The notes: generated by a model from the sequence alone, not told the origin. DNA of 64,000 nt from Pontibacter silvestris (GCF_020907275.1 NZ_JAJJWI010000003.1:284862-348861), one strand, 5' to 3'. Positions 18,594 through 27,025 are shown, counted from the stretch's first letter. Program-made: numbers and translations.

Positions 18594-18622
18594 AATAATA
18601 CAAAATTTGTTTTTGTATTATT
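18594..18622. repeat. AT-rich perfect inverted repeat
   Basis: AATAATACAAAA (18594-18605) and its exact complement (18611-18622) are separated by five bases. It lies 141 bases upstream of the large surface protein start codon. It could be a regulator site or an mRNA hairpin; it has no GC-rich stem and so is not a typical terminator. Confidence 0.5.
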
Positions 18623-18916
18623 AAAAGCAAAAATATAATATATAATCAAAAACACTTACTATATAAACATAGAGCTACTTCATAAGCTTAAATCATGCAT
18701 AATACTACTCATAGTACATATACATATTATACTAAAGTGATCGAACAAAATAATTTTAGCTTATCTGTGACTAACTTTAAAGTTGTGGCACTAAACGAGC
18801 AGTAAACCTTCTTGAGTTAGTGGGCTTCCATAGAGTGATACCATCTAAGATGATTTCACTTATATAAGAGGTGTTAAAATGTAACTTGCTATTTTGTTAA
18901 GTTCAAAGGAAAGAGT

Positions 18917-19093
18917 ATGCCGCACCTTATTATATCCAATGATTGGCTTGATATGCCCTTGCGCGACTCACCATTTACTTGGAGGATTACTGCGCAGGAT
19001 ATCAAAACTATTGGTAATATGCTTTATAAAGCTTATCTGAGAGAATTAAATATGCTTAACTGTAATAAAGAACAAAGGCAGAAAGCTACTTAA
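18917..19093 (+). CDS. Possible 58-aa ORF, doubtful
   Basis: An ATG at 18917 follows AAAGGAAAGAG (a passable ribosome binding site) and opens a 58-residue frame beginning MPHLIISNDW and including WRITAQDIKTIGNMLYKAYL. I do not recognise it. It runs into the terminator hairpin at 19071-19111, which a real gene would be unlikely to do, so it may be chance or a remnant. Confidence 0.2.
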   Translation: MPHLIISNDWLDMPLRDSPFTWRITAQDIKTIGNMLYKAYLRELNMLNCNKEQRQKAT

Positions 19094-19111
19094 CTTTCTG
19101 CCTTTTTATTA
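19071..19111 (-). terminator. Intrinsic terminator, right copy of the repeated hairpin
   Basis: AAAGGCAGAAAG (19074-19085) pairs perfectly with 19093-19104 around a 7-base loop and is flanked by A and T runs. It lies just after the MoxR-like gene (minus strand). It is a near-copy of 13414-13454. Confidence 0.8.
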
Positions 19112-19143
19112 TAATTCATAATTAACTACAAATAATAATTTCC

Positions 19144-20667
19144 TTAGTAGTTATCATCGTCTTCATCCTCATCACCAAAACTTGGCATCGAGAACATACC
19201 GCTTAGCAGGTCTTTAAACTGAAGGCCAGCAGTAAGTCGGTTCTTACTTAACTGACTGTGTTCCGCCAAGCCATGAAGTGCAAACTCCATCATAAACAGC
19301 TTCTCATCTCCTGTAGCATCCTTCTGATATTTCTCTACCAGTTCTGCCAGACCAGGAACTACCTGCAGTGCCTTTTTATAATCTGCGACAGAAGCGTCAT
19401 TTAAAATATCTACAGTATTCCCATCACCAAACCAATCTGTAATGGCTTTATAGGAGTTTCCCTGTTTCGCTTTTTTCGCTTTATCCGGATCTGGAAAATA
19501 ATTCAGGAATTGTGTACGAATGGCCTTGCCCATCAGCACCTGTGCCACATGGCCGGCTCCCTCCTGTTCTCCTTCGTAAACCAGTTCAACCTTACCTGTA
19601 ACGGCTGGTATGGTGTTCAAAAAGTCTGACACACGCACATACGTTGCATCTTCTCCATTTAGTAAAGCGCGTCGTTCCGCAGCACTAACTAAACTTTCGT
19701 ATGCTGATATAGTTAAACGTGCCGATACACCACTTTTTGCATCTACATACTCACTTTCGCGTGCCTCAAAAGCAACCTGCTCAATAAGGTCACCAATAAT
19801 TTCATTGGTTTGTACCAGTTGCTTCTGCCCTTCTTTTACAATAGCTTCCTGCTTGGTAATTCTCTTGCCAATTTCAATAGACTTCGGATAGTGCGTAATA
19901 ATCTGGCTGTCGATACGGTCTTTTAATGGCGTTACAATAGAACCACGGTTTGTATAGTCTTCCGGGTTGGCTGTAAACACAAACTGTATGTCTAATGGTA
20001 AGCGTACTTTAAAGCCTCTTATCTGGATGTCGCCTTCCTGAAGAATATTAAACAAAGACACCTGGATACGCGCCTGTAAATCAGGAAGCTCATTAATAAC
20101 GAATATTCCGCGGTGTGAACGTGGAATCAGCCCGTAATGTATCACACGCTCATCAGAATAAGGCAGTTTCATTGTGGCTGCTTTTATAGGGTCAGCATCC
20201 CCAATCAGGTCAGCTACTGACACATCAGGGGTAGCTAATTTCTCAGTATAGCGGTCTGAGCGATGCAGCCAAATTACAGGTGTATCATCGCCATGCTCCT
20301 GCACCTGGTCTTTTGCAAAGCGTGAAAGTGGTTGCATCGGGTCATCGTTTAACTCAGAGCCCTGCACTACCGGAATATACTCATCCAGCAGGTCAATCAT
20401 CTGACGAGCAATACGTGTTTTAGCTTGCCCGCGCAAACCTAACAGGTTTACGTGGTGCATAGAAAGAATGGCCCGCTGCATATCAGGAATTACAGTCTCT
20501 TCATATCCCCATATTCCCGGAAAAACGTCTTCTTTGTTCCGCAACTTTTCTATCAGGTTATCCCGTAGTTCCTGCTTTACGGTCTTTGGCTCATAGCCTG
20601 CTGCTTTCAGTTGTCCTAATGTCTTTATCTGTAATAGCTTCTCTGCTGGAATATCTTTATAATTCAT
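19144..20667 (-). CDS. MoxR-like AAA+ ATPase (magnesium-chelatase subunit I type)
   Basis: A 507-residue AAA+ ATPase. After a helical N-terminus (about 1-75) comes the Walker A GLRGQAKTR (about 81-89), a GSELNDDP region, the sensor-like HYGLIPRSHRGIFVINELPDL with a Walker B that reads INE rather than IDE (about 180-195), the FTANPEDYTNRGSIVTPLKDRI sensor-1/arginine-finger stretch (about 233-254), and a C-terminal helical domain. MoxR ATPases work with VWA proteins as remodelling chaperones, inserting metals or activating enzymes. The VWA gene lies just upstream on the same strand (147 bases), giving a two-gene MoxR/VWA unit. The acidic tail (EDEDDD) is notable. The client is unknown. Confidence 0.87.
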   Translation of the reverse strand: MNYKDIPAEKLLQIKTLGQLKAAGYEPKTVKQELRDNLIEKLRNKEDVFPGIWGYEETVIPDMQRAILSMHHVNLLGLRGQAKTRIARQMIDLLDEYIPVVQGSELNDDPMQPLSRFAKDQVQEHGDDTPVIWLHRSDRYTEKLATPDVSVADLIGDADPIKAATMKLPYSDERVIHYGLIPRSHRGIFVINELPDLQARIQVSLFNILQEGDIQIRGFKVRLPLDIQFVFTANPEDYTNRGSIVTPLKDRIDSQIITHYPKSIEIGKRITKQEAIVKEGQKQLVQTNEIIGDLIEQVAFEARESEYVDAKSGVSARLTISAYESLVSAAERRALLNGEDATYVRVSDFLNTIPAVTGKVELVYEGEQEGAGHVAQVLMGKAIRTQFLNYFPDPDKAKKAKQGNSYKAITDWFGDGNTVDILNDASVADYKKALQVVPGLAELVEKYQKDATGDEKLFMMEFALHGLAEHSQLSKNRLTAGLQFKDLLSGMFSMPSFGDEDEDDDNY

Positions 20668-20814
20668 CTTTTACTTTATCAGGTAAACAATTTTCAGTTA
20701 CTAATAACTGAGTTTTATATAGTTGATGCTAATTCTGCTCTAGGGTTAAGTAAAGGCTATTTTAAACCTAACCAGGAAGAACAGCTTATTCCACATAGAC
20801 CATATGGAATAAAC

Positions 20815-21915
20815 CTAAAATGTTTTTTTCCGGTTACGACGGTAATCGCGGAAGACAAGATGCCCTAAACCTTTCAGGCTGCTATAGTATGCCTGCCCAT
20901 TGTTCACTTTAGTAAACTCCTCTACGAACTGCTGTAGGTATGGGTCAGAGGCAATCATAAAAGTAGTAATAGGCACTTTAATACGGCGGCATTGTGCCGC
21001 AAGGTTCAGCGTCTTATTCACTACTTTCCGATCCAAGCCAAAACTATTCTTATAGTAATGTATGCCTTCTTTCAGGCAGGTTGGCTTACCATCTGTAATC
21101 ATAAAAATCTGTTTGTTAGCTGTCTTACGCTTGCGCAGAATGTCCATGGCTAACTCCAGGCCTGCCACTGTATTGGTGTGATACGGCCCTACCTCTAAGT
21201 AAGGCAAGTCTTTTATCTCTATCTGCCACGCATCGTTACCAAACACAATAACATCAAGTGTGTCTTTTGGGTACTTCTGCTTCACCAACTCTGCCAGCGC
21301 CATGGCTACTTTTTTGGCTGGTGTTATCCTGTCTTCTCCGTACAATATCATAGAGTGTGAGATATCGATCATAAGCACTGTAGATGACTGTGACTTATGC
21401 TCTGTCTCATTTACCTCCAGGTCCTGCTCTGTAAGTCTAAAGTCTCCAAGGCCATGGTTTATCTGAGCATTACGAATAGAGTCGGTCATGGAGATTTGCT
21501 CCAGTGTATCACCGAATCTGTACTCCCGGCGGTCAGTAGTAGCTTCGTCGCCAGTGCCTGTATGCGGAGTAGCATGGTTTCCTTTACCGCTTTTTTTCAG
21601 TTTACCGAAGATTTCTTCCAGCGCACTTTTACGAATGCCTTGCTCACTTTTTGCTGAAAGCTGAAAAGATCCCTGTCGCTGCGGATCTTCATCTAAATAT
21701 CCTTGCTTCTTAAGATCTTCAATAAAATCTCCAATACCATAATCATCCCCCGTAAGCTTGTACTGTTTGTCTAAAGAGCTGAGCCACGAGAGTGCTTCGG
21801 CTACATCACCAGAGGTAACGGTAACCAGTTGCATGAATATCTTTAAAAGTGAATCGAAATTTGGTTTGTCTTCCTGTGGCGGAACGTATTCTGAAAAGCG
21901 AAATCCTAAAGCCAT
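20815..21915 (-). CDS. VWA domain protein, partner of the MoxR-like ATPase
   Basis: A 366-residue cytoplasmic protein whose C-terminal half (about 165-350) is a von Willebrand factor A domain with an intact MIDAS metal site: TVLMIDISHSM (DxSxS, about 181-191), a Thr in YHTNTVAGL and the Asp in MITDGKPT. The N-terminal half (about 1-160) is charged and helical, typical of CoxE/ChlD-like partners of MoxR ATPases. The protein has no signal peptide or membrane segment, so the complex acts in the cytoplasm. It is transcribed first, followed by the MoxR gene; the pairing strongly suggests a chaperone or metal-insertion complex. Confidence 0.87.
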   Translation of the reverse strand: MALGFRFSEYVPPQEDKPNFDSLLKIFMQLVTVTSGDVAEALSWLSSLDKQYKLTGDDYGIGDFIEDLKKQGYLDEDPQRQGSFQLSAKSEQGIRKSALEEIFGKLKKSGKGNHATPHTGTGDEATTDRREYRFGDTLEQISMTDSIRNAQINHGLGDFRLTEQDLEVNETEHKSQSSTVLMIDISHSMILYGEDRITPAKKVAMALAELVKQKYPKDTLDVIVFGNDAWQIEIKDLPYLEVGPYHTNTVAGLELAMDILRKRKTANKQIFMITDGKPTCLKEGIHYYKNSFGLDRKVVNKTLNLAAQCRRIKVPITTFMIASDPYLQQFVEEFTKVNNGQAYYSSLKGLGHLVFRDYRRNRKKTF

Positions 21916-22092
21916 AATAATATCTGTATTTATTTGTTACAACAACAATAGCAGACGGAATGTTCGCCTCCTACAGTGTTACAGCTCTAAAGTGCAGCTA
22001 ACACTTCTAATATAAGTTATAAATCAATAAGTATAAACATTTTATAGACGTAAACAGTAGATTATTTATATTCAATAAAATCTTTCAGACCT

Positions 22093-22374
22093 ATGAAAGC
22101 AATATGGAACAACATAGTTATTGCCGATAGCGACAAAACTATTGAGGTAGAAGGTAACCAGTACTTTCCCGCTAACACCGTTAAAAAAGAGTTTCTTGAA
22201 AACAGCAGAACCCACACTAACTGCCCCTGGAAAGGCGAAGCAGCGTATTATCATGTAAAAGTAAATGGTGACGTAAACCCTGATGCCGCCTGGTATTACC
22301 CCAACCCAAAGGATGCTGCAAAAGGAATAAAAGACCATGTAGCCTTCTGGAAAGGAGTAACGGTAAAAGAATAA
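22093..22374 (+). CDS. DUF427 domain protein
   Basis: A 93-residue protein matching the DUF427 family over its whole length: KAIWNNIVIADSDKTIEVEGNQYFP, then TNCPWKGEAAYYHV and DAAWYYPNPKDAAKGIKDHVAFW. DUF427 proteins are small cytoplasmic beta-rich proteins of unknown function. It is divergent from the VWA gene (177 bases apart) and followed by a strong terminator, so it is probably transcribed alone. Confidence 0.9.
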   Translation: MKAIWNNIVIADSDKTIEVEGNQYFPANTVKKEFLENSRTHTNCPWKGEAAYYHVKVNGDVNPDAAWYYPNPKDAAKGIKDHVAFWKGVTVKE

Positions 22375-22420
22375 TCTTCATACGCGTACGCTACAGCAAA
22401 GTATAATCTCTTTTAAAAAG

Positions 22421-22470
22421 AAAAGGACAAAAGCATCAGGTTTTACTCCTTTATCTTTTGTCCTTTTTTT
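22421..22470. terminator. Strong intrinsic terminator between convergent genes
   Basis: A 13-bp perfect stem, 22421-22433 with 22455-22467, with a 21-base loop and a run of seven or more T (22463-22470). It serves the DUF427 gene and possibly also the desaturase gene from the other side. Confidence 0.85.
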
Positions 22471-22487
22471 GTACTTCTTTTCTGTAA

Positions 22488-23477
22488 TTAGTCTATCCAA
22501 CGGAATTTATACTCCAGTTGAGGTGGTTTCATACGGTCTGCCACGCGCTTCAATCGGTTAGGCAGTCCCATCACGTAATCACGGGCACGTTCACCGGCTT
22601 CGTTCAGACCTGATATAGATTCAATTTTCCAATCATTAATCAGGTTATCCAGAATAGCCGTATAATCATGCGAAGTGTATACTCCAATACGCTGTGCGGC
22701 ATCGGTAAAATGGCCGAAAGTCTTACCTAACTCCACTCCCAACTCACGCATATAATGTGCCGGCATCACAATCTTCTTACGCATCATATCTTCAAAAGCC
22801 AACATCATTTCACTAGGGTCTGCTTCGAATATTTTGCTCACAAAGGCTCTATAAGCTTTTGCATGTCGGGCTTCGTCTGCAGCAACGTTGCCGCAAAGTC
22901 TTGCCAACACGTTATCTCCTTCCTGTTTAGCTAGCTTTGCCACGCGCCGGTGAGAGATATTGGTAGCCATTTCCTGGAAGCTAGTGTATACAAAGCTACG
23001 ATATGGATCATTATCTGTCTGCAGATCAAAACCATCGGCTATCAGGTATTGCGTTGAAGCTTCCATCTCGCGCATGTTTATACGCCCGCTCAGGAAAAGG
23101 TAACGGTTTAGTATATCTCCGTGTCGGTTCTCTTCGGCAGTCCAGCCACGGTTCCACTTAATCCAAGGGCTATCAGCTTCTTGTGGCATGCCTTCTATAG
23201 TCATTAACCAGCTTTCATAGGAAGGCAGCGCTTCTTCTGTAATGGTATCGCCAACAAGAACAGCTAATAAATCATAGCTTAAGTCACGAGCGCGCTCACG
23301 CAAAGCTTTTACCTCATCCAAAAAATTATCAAGTCTTGAGTCAGGCAAAAGATCTGCAGGCTGCCAGCTTTCTTCTACCGTTTTAAGGAACTCAGAAAGG
23401 TTTTCACCAACGAAATCCTCCATCCATCTTAATACTTCTATACGGGAGGCAAATGGAGCTGTAATCATGTTGTTCAT
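22488..23477 (-). CDS. Acyl-ACP desaturase (ferritin-like diiron enzyme)
   Basis: A 329-residue soluble stearoyl/palmitoyl-ACP desaturase of the plant-type diiron family, introducing a double bond into acyl-ACP. Two diiron-ligand motifs are visible: WTAEENRHGDIL (about 128-139, EExxH) and AADEARHAKAY (about 213-223, DExxH). The flanking ligands (Glu in the IEGMP-W helix and SFQEMAT) are consistent. Length and the N-terminal MEDFVGENL region match bacterial members. The upstream region carries a -7 box (23498-23491) and a direct repeat (23525-23554) that may bind a regulator. Membrane fatty-acid unsaturation, with cold or fluidity control, is the likely role. Confidence 0.9.
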   Translation of the reverse strand: MNNMITAPFASRIEVLRWMEDFVGENLSEFLKTVEESWQPADLLPDSRLDNFLDEVKALRERARDLSYDLLAVLVGDTITEEALPSYESWLMTIEGMPQEADSPWIKWNRGWTAEENRHGDILNRYLFLSGRINMREMEASTQYLIADGFDLQTDNDPYRSFVYTSFQEMATNISHRRVAKLAKQEGDNVLARLCGNVAADEARHAKAYRAFVSKIFEADPSEMMLAFEDMMRKKIVMPAHYMRELGVELGKTFGHFTDAAQRIGVYTSHDYTAILDNLINDWKIESISGLNEAGERARDYVMGLPNRLKRVADRMKPPQLEYKFRWID

Positions 23478-23490
23478 GTTTGTTGAATGT

Positions 23491-23498
23491 CAAATATA
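23491..23498 (-). promoter_or_regulatory. -7 promoter element of the desaturase gene
   Basis: On the minus strand TATATTTG fits TAnnTTTG exactly, 14 bases before the start codon. The nearest CAAA-complement -33 candidate (23525-23528) is spaced too widely (26 bases), so only the -7 element is well supported. Confidence 0.45.
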
Positions 23499-23524
23499 CT
23501 TATTATATACCATATTTTAACAGC

Positions 23525-23554
23525 CAAATTGTTTAACATATTTAGCAAATTGTT
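23525..23554. repeat. 9-bp direct repeat upstream of the desaturase gene
   Basis: CAAATTGTT occurs at 23525-23533 and again at 23546-23554, 21 bases apart (two helical turns), 48-77 bases upstream of the desaturase start. Such spacing is typical of paired activator sites. Confidence 0.45.
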
Positions 23555-23667
23555 AAATAGCTGAAAAAGCGAGGGTATAAGACTATAAGTGTTTATTACG
23601 TAAAAAAACAATTTTGTTATACCTCAAGCTAAAGATACTTTTTCTTGTACCACAAGTATCAGTATAG

Positions 23668-24630
23668 TTATGTACCATACCTGATGCGGTAGTAGAACCG
23701 GCGTGCAAAACTAAAGCTCAATTTATACTTAGAAAGCAGGAGCAAAAATATGTAAGAGAGAGGCAAGCGAGCCTCCTTCTTTAACAGCAAAAGCAACGCC
23801 TTTGCTTCTTCAAAATTGTCTGTCAGGTAAGCATGACGGGCCTCGTACTTCAGGCGCTGTACCAAAGCACGTTTCTCTTCGGCCGTCTGCACTAAACGAG
23901 CTGCTTTTTCGCATACCTTTATAGTGGAAGCCAACAACCTGTTCCCTTTCCCATACCAGCTTTTTGATAAAGAGGAGGCATGCACCCGCCGTTTTGTTGT
24001 TACCTGATCCAGATAAAAATATTGATAAAGTTTCGATGATCTTATCCAAAAATCAAAGTCTTCGTATGCCAGCGATTCGTCATATCCCTTTAGCGTCTCC
24101 AACACTTGGCGGCGCACCATCATAGTTGGCGGACAGATGATATATTGCTGCAGCAGCTCTTTAAAGATGTACCCGGATGGAGCAAAAGAAAGAAGCCGGC
24201 CCTTTCTGTCCCGTTTATAATGAAAGCCAATGGGCTCTGAATTATCATTTATGTAAGCAGCATCAGTATAAATGACACCGTAGCTTTGGTCTAGCTGTGT
24301 AAAGGCTGTAATCTGTTTCTCTACCCTGTCTGGCAGCAGGACATCATCGGTAGCAAAGTCAATTAGATAATCACCGTTACTGGCACGCCACCCCATATTA
24401 AAAGCAGTGCAGTTACCCCGGTTATACTCTGTGCTGATAAACCTTATTTGTGGGTTTGCCTCCAGATATGTTTGAATGATGTCAGCACTTCCGTCTGTAC
24501 TGGCATCATCCACCACAACTACTTCAATGTTTGGGTATGTCTGAGCCAGCACTGAATTCAGTGCCTCCGTCAGAAAACGCTCATGGTTATAGCATAAACA
24601 TATAATAGAGACAAGTGGAATAGTGCTCAT
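23668..24630 (-). CDS. Glycosyltransferase family 2
   Basis: A 320-residue GT-A fold enzyme that transfers a nucleotide-activated sugar. Features: IPLVSIICLCYNHERFLTEAL at the N-terminus, VVVVDDASTDGSADII (nucleotide-binding Asp pair, about 35-50), GDYLIDFATDDVLLPDRV (DxD-like FATDD, about 86-103), and the acceptor-side YEDFDFWIRSS (about 193-203). The C-terminal part (about 235-320) is basic and helical and may touch the membrane. It is the last gene of the fdtA-fdtB-GT2 operon, 31 bases after fdtB, so it probably attaches the amino-sugar made by those enzymes to a surface polysaccharide or protein glycan. Confidence 0.88.
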   Translation of the reverse strand: MSTIPLVSIICLCYNHERFLTEALNSVLAQTYPNIEVVVVDDASTDGSADIIQTYLEANPQIRFISTEYNRGNCTAFNMGWRASNGDYLIDFATDDVLLPDRVEKQITAFTQLDQSYGVIYTDAAYINDNSEPIGFHYKRDRKGRLLSFAPSGYIFKELLQQYIICPPTMMVRRQVLETLKGYDESLAYEDFDFWIRSSKLYQYFYLDQVTTKRRVHASSLSKSWYGKGNRLLASTIKVCEKAARLVQTAEEKRALVQRLKYEARHAYLTDNFEEAKALLLLLKKEARLPLSYIFLLLLSKYKLSFSFARRFYYRIRYGT

Positions 24631-24661
24631 AAAGTAAAACCAGGTAACTCAGTAGCAATAA

Positions 24662-25780
24662 TTATTTATTCCGGAAGAAGGCTTTAACAGCATTAATTAC
24701 AGATTCCTGCTCCTGTTCTTTTAGCCCGGGAAACAAAGGCAAGCTCAGGCTTGTCTGAGACAGTTCTTCTGCCACAGGAAAATCTCCTTGCCTATGCCCT
24801 AAGAAACTGTAAGCAGGTTGCAGATGTAAGGGCACCGGGTAATGTATAGCTGTACTAATTCCCTGTTGCTGTAACCCTGCCTGAAGCGCATCCCGATGCT
24901 TTGTGCGAACATTAAAAATATGGAAAACATGAGCGCAACAAGGGGCAGAATACGGTAAAGATAAACCTTCTATATCTTGTAGTTCAGACAGATATACTTC
25001 CGCCAGCCGCTGTCGTTCTGCATTTAGTTCATCCAGATACTGTAGCTTAACCCGGAGCACTGCTGCCTGCAACTCATCCAGCCGGGAGTTAACACCTACC
25101 AGTACACTATTGTACTTGCCTGCTTCTCCGTAGTTTCGGTATCTCCTTATGAAGGCCTCCAGTTCAGGGTCAGAGGTGACTACAGCACCGGCATCTCCCA
25201 AAGCTCCCAAGTTTTTTGTAGGGTAGAAACTAAAAGCACTGGCATGGCCGAAGGAACCTACCTTTTGCTGCTTGTAAGTAGCTCCGTGTGCCTGTGCTGC
25301 ATCCTCTATTATTTTGAGATTAAACTTCTCAGCTAGTTTCACTACCTCTTCCATCTCACAAGCCTGCCCATACAAATGCACTGGCACTATGGCTTTTGTC
25401 TCAGATGATATAGCTTTAGCAGCTCCTGCAGCAGTTATGTTAAAAGTATTTACATCGGGCTCTACCAACACAGGCTTTGCCCCTGCCTGAAGTACAGCAT
25501 TGATTGTAGCAATAAAAGTATTAGCAGGCAGCAACACTTCATCTCCGACACTAATACCACAAGCTTTAAGAGCTATCACTAAAGCATCGTAGCCATTACC
25601 CACACCTATTGCTGCACCGGCACCTATATAGGAAGCAAAAGCGTGGTCAAACGCCGCTCCTTTTGCACCTAATATATACTGCTTACTATAGGTAGCTTTT
25701 ATTAGCGCTTGCTTTACTTCCTCGTCCATGCCTGTTGGGAAATCTCTGAACTCAAAATAAGGAAGCTGTTGCTTTTTCAT
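24662..25780 (-). CDS. fdtB: Nucleotide-sugar aminotransferase (FdtB-like, DegT/DnrJ/EryC1)
   Basis: A 372-residue PLP-dependent sugar aminotransferase. Landmarks are [48 protein letters not shown] (PLP Asp), [18 protein letters not shown] with the catalytic Lys (about 184), and [11 protein letters not shown]. The ATG at 25780 is chosen over a GTG at 25792. The FdtA-like gene directly upstream (27 bases) makes the 3-keto-6-deoxy sugar, so this enzyme most likely forms dTDP-3-amino-3,6-dideoxyhexose (galactose or glucose form). The precise stereochemistry and the NDP carrier are inferred. Confidence 0.82.
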   Translation of the reverse strand: MKKQQLPYFEFRDFPTGMDEEVKQALIKATYSKQYILGAKGAAFDHAFASYIGAGAAIGVGNGYDALVIALKACGISVGDEVLLPANTFIATINAVLQAGAKPVLVEPDVNTFNITAAGAAKAISSETKAIVPVHLYGQACEMEEVVKLAEKFNLKIIEDAAQAHGATYKQQKVGSFGHASAFSFYPTKNLGALGDAGAVVTSDPELEAFIRRYRNYGEAGKYNSVLVGVNSRLDELQAAVLRVKLQYLDELNAERQRLAEVYLSELQDIEGLSLPYSAPCCAHVFHIFNVRTKHRDALQAGLQQQGISTAIHYPVPLHLQPAYSFLGHRQGDFPVAEELSQTSLSLPLFPGLKEQEQESVINAVKAFFRNK

Positions 25781-25807
25781 CAGGTTAAACACAGAGTTCC
25801 GGATAGC

Positions 25808-26221
25808 TTACAGGACTACATGATCAGCAAACTTTCGGAACTTACTATAATCCCGAATGTAATCCTTTTCATCAAACTCTGTTGAGGTAAGGCATAAAGC
25901 TATTGTTCCGGGTGCAAGCGTAAGTTCTGTCCAACACATGGCAGGAATATATAAGCCTGTTTTTTCGTCCTTTAGCTCAAACTCCAACTGCTCTTTTCCT
26001 GTATCTGTTTTAACACTTACAGTTCCATGAACAGCAACTAAAACCTCTTCTGTAGCTTTATTGGCATGGTTTCCTCGTACCACCCCCGGTGGTGTGCCGT
26101 GCACCCAGAATACGCGCTTTATAGCAAAAGGAATTTTGTCAGCGTATTGGGTTGTCGTGATAAAGCCCTCTGTAGGACTACCTATGCTGTCGAAGTGTAT
26201 CAGTAGTGGGGATGCTGGCAA
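25808..26221 (-). CDS. fdtA: FdtA/QdtA-type dTDP-4-keto-6-deoxyglucose 3,4-ketoisomerase
   Basis: A 137-residue cupin of the FdtA/WxcM-like family that shifts the keto group of dTDP-4-keto-6-deoxy-D-glucose from C4 to C3. Family features: an IPFAIKRVFWVHGTPPGVVRG stretch (about 30-50, usually with GxxRGxHxH), then GNHANKATEEVLVAVHG (His and Glu of the cupin) and YIPAMCWTEL (about 90-100). The second His of RGxHAH is here Asn-Lys context (RGNHANK), a common variant. No ATG is available at the N-terminus; TTG at 26221 is taken. It opens an operon fdtA-fdtB-GT2. FdtA versus QdtA specificity cannot be decided. Confidence 0.75.
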   Translation of the reverse strand: MPASPLLIHFDSIGSPTEGFITTTQYADKIPFAIKRVFWVHGTPPGVVRGNHANKATEEVLVAVHGTVSVKTDTGKEQLEFELKDEKTGLYIPAMCWTELTLAPGTIALCLTSTEFDEKDYIRDYSKFRKFADHVVL

Positions 26222-26291
26222 ATCAGTATAAATTAATGGTACTACAAATAAATACTTTTTACGGTAAATATGCCACTGCAGCTGTGCCGGT

Positions 26292-26322
26292 TTTGCCCTT
26301 GCCTGTTCTTAAGCTAAATTTG
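26292..26322 (+). promoter_or_regulatory. Consensus Bacteroidota promoter upstream of yigZ
   Basis: TTTG (26292-26295), a 19-base spacer and TAAATTTG (26315-26322) match the -33/-7 consensus exactly. The start codon of yigZ is about 97 bases further, implying a long leader. Confidence 0.6.
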
Positions 26323-26419
26323 TGAATAATTCAAATGCTCAAGTTCGTTCCGGAGCCTACATTGCTATGTAATTTCAACGGGCTAAACGTTTAGGTTTAA
26401 AGTACCTGGCCATTAAAAG

Positions 26420-27025
26420 ATGCAAGAAGACACCTACCTTACTATAGAAGCTCCATCCGAAAGCCTTTACAAAGAGAAAGGGAGCAAGTTTATCGGGCTT
26501 GCTTATCCGGTATATTCTGAAGAAGATGTTAAGGAGATTATGGCTGAACTGAAAAAACAGTACTACGATGCCCGTCACCATTGTTATGCTTATAGCTTAG
26601 GAGCAGATAAAAGCCGCTACCGTGCTAACGACGATGGTGAACCCAATCACTCTGCCGGAGACCCTATACTTGGCCAGATTCGTTCTGCTAATCTAAGCAA
26701 TGTACTTATTGTGGTGGTTCGCTACTTTGGCGGCACTAAATTAGGTGTAAGTGGCCTGATTAATGCCTATAAAACAGCTGCAGCTGATGCCATTGCGAAT
26801 GCCGTTATCGTTGAAAAACACGAGGCCTCACAACTGCTCATACACTTCTCTTACCCACAAATGAATGATGTCATGAGCTTGGTGAAAGAGTATGACCTGG
26901 ATGTTAAAAAGCAGCAGTTTGAACTGGAGTGCCGCCTTACGGTGGAGGTTCGAAAAAAGCTGGAGCTTGAGGTGGCAGGTAAACTTGAAGAACTGGAAAA
27001 TGTTACAATTTCCGTGATTGAATAG
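26420..27025 (+). CDS. yigZ: YigZ/IMPACT family protein
   Basis: A 201-residue cytoplasmic protein of the YigZ family (UPF0029/Impact N-terminal domain plus a small alpha-beta C-terminal domain). Diagnostic stretches are DARHHCYAYSLG (about 52-63), NDDGEPNHSAGDPILGQI (about 72-89) and VVRYFGGTKLGVSGLINAYK (about 99-118). Homologues are linked to translation-related stress signalling, but the bacterial biochemical role is not settled. A perfect promoter lies upstream and the corA gene follows 41 bases later on the same strand, so they are probably co-transcribed. Confidence 0.93.
   Translation: MQEDTYLTIEAPSESLYKEKGSKFIGLAYPVYSEEDVKEIMAELKKQYYDARHHCYAYSLGADKSRYRANDDGEPNHSAGDPILGQIRSANLSNVLIVVVRYFGGTKLGVSGLINAYKTAAADAIANAVIVEKHEASQLLIHFSYPQMNDVMSLVKEYDLDVKKQQFELECRLTVEVRKKLELEVAGKLEELENVTISVIE

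Larger units (their letters stand above)
18454..19143. other. Long AT-rich intergenic region upstream of the surface protein gene
   Basis: About 690 bases, the left half unusually rich in A and T. It contains a perfect 12-bp palindrome (18594-18622), a -7-like TATTTTTG on the minus strand (18635-18628) without a well-spaced -33 partner, a weak 58-codon ORF (18917-19093, +) and the MoxR-side terminator (19071-19111). The long leader or promoter of the surface protein gene must lie here. Confidence 0.5.

Noticed and set aside
18628..18650. Promoter for the surface protein gene at TATTTTTG (minus)
   Set aside because: The -7 box fits, but the nearest -33-like TTTG is only 11 bases away, too close for a Bacteroidota promoter.
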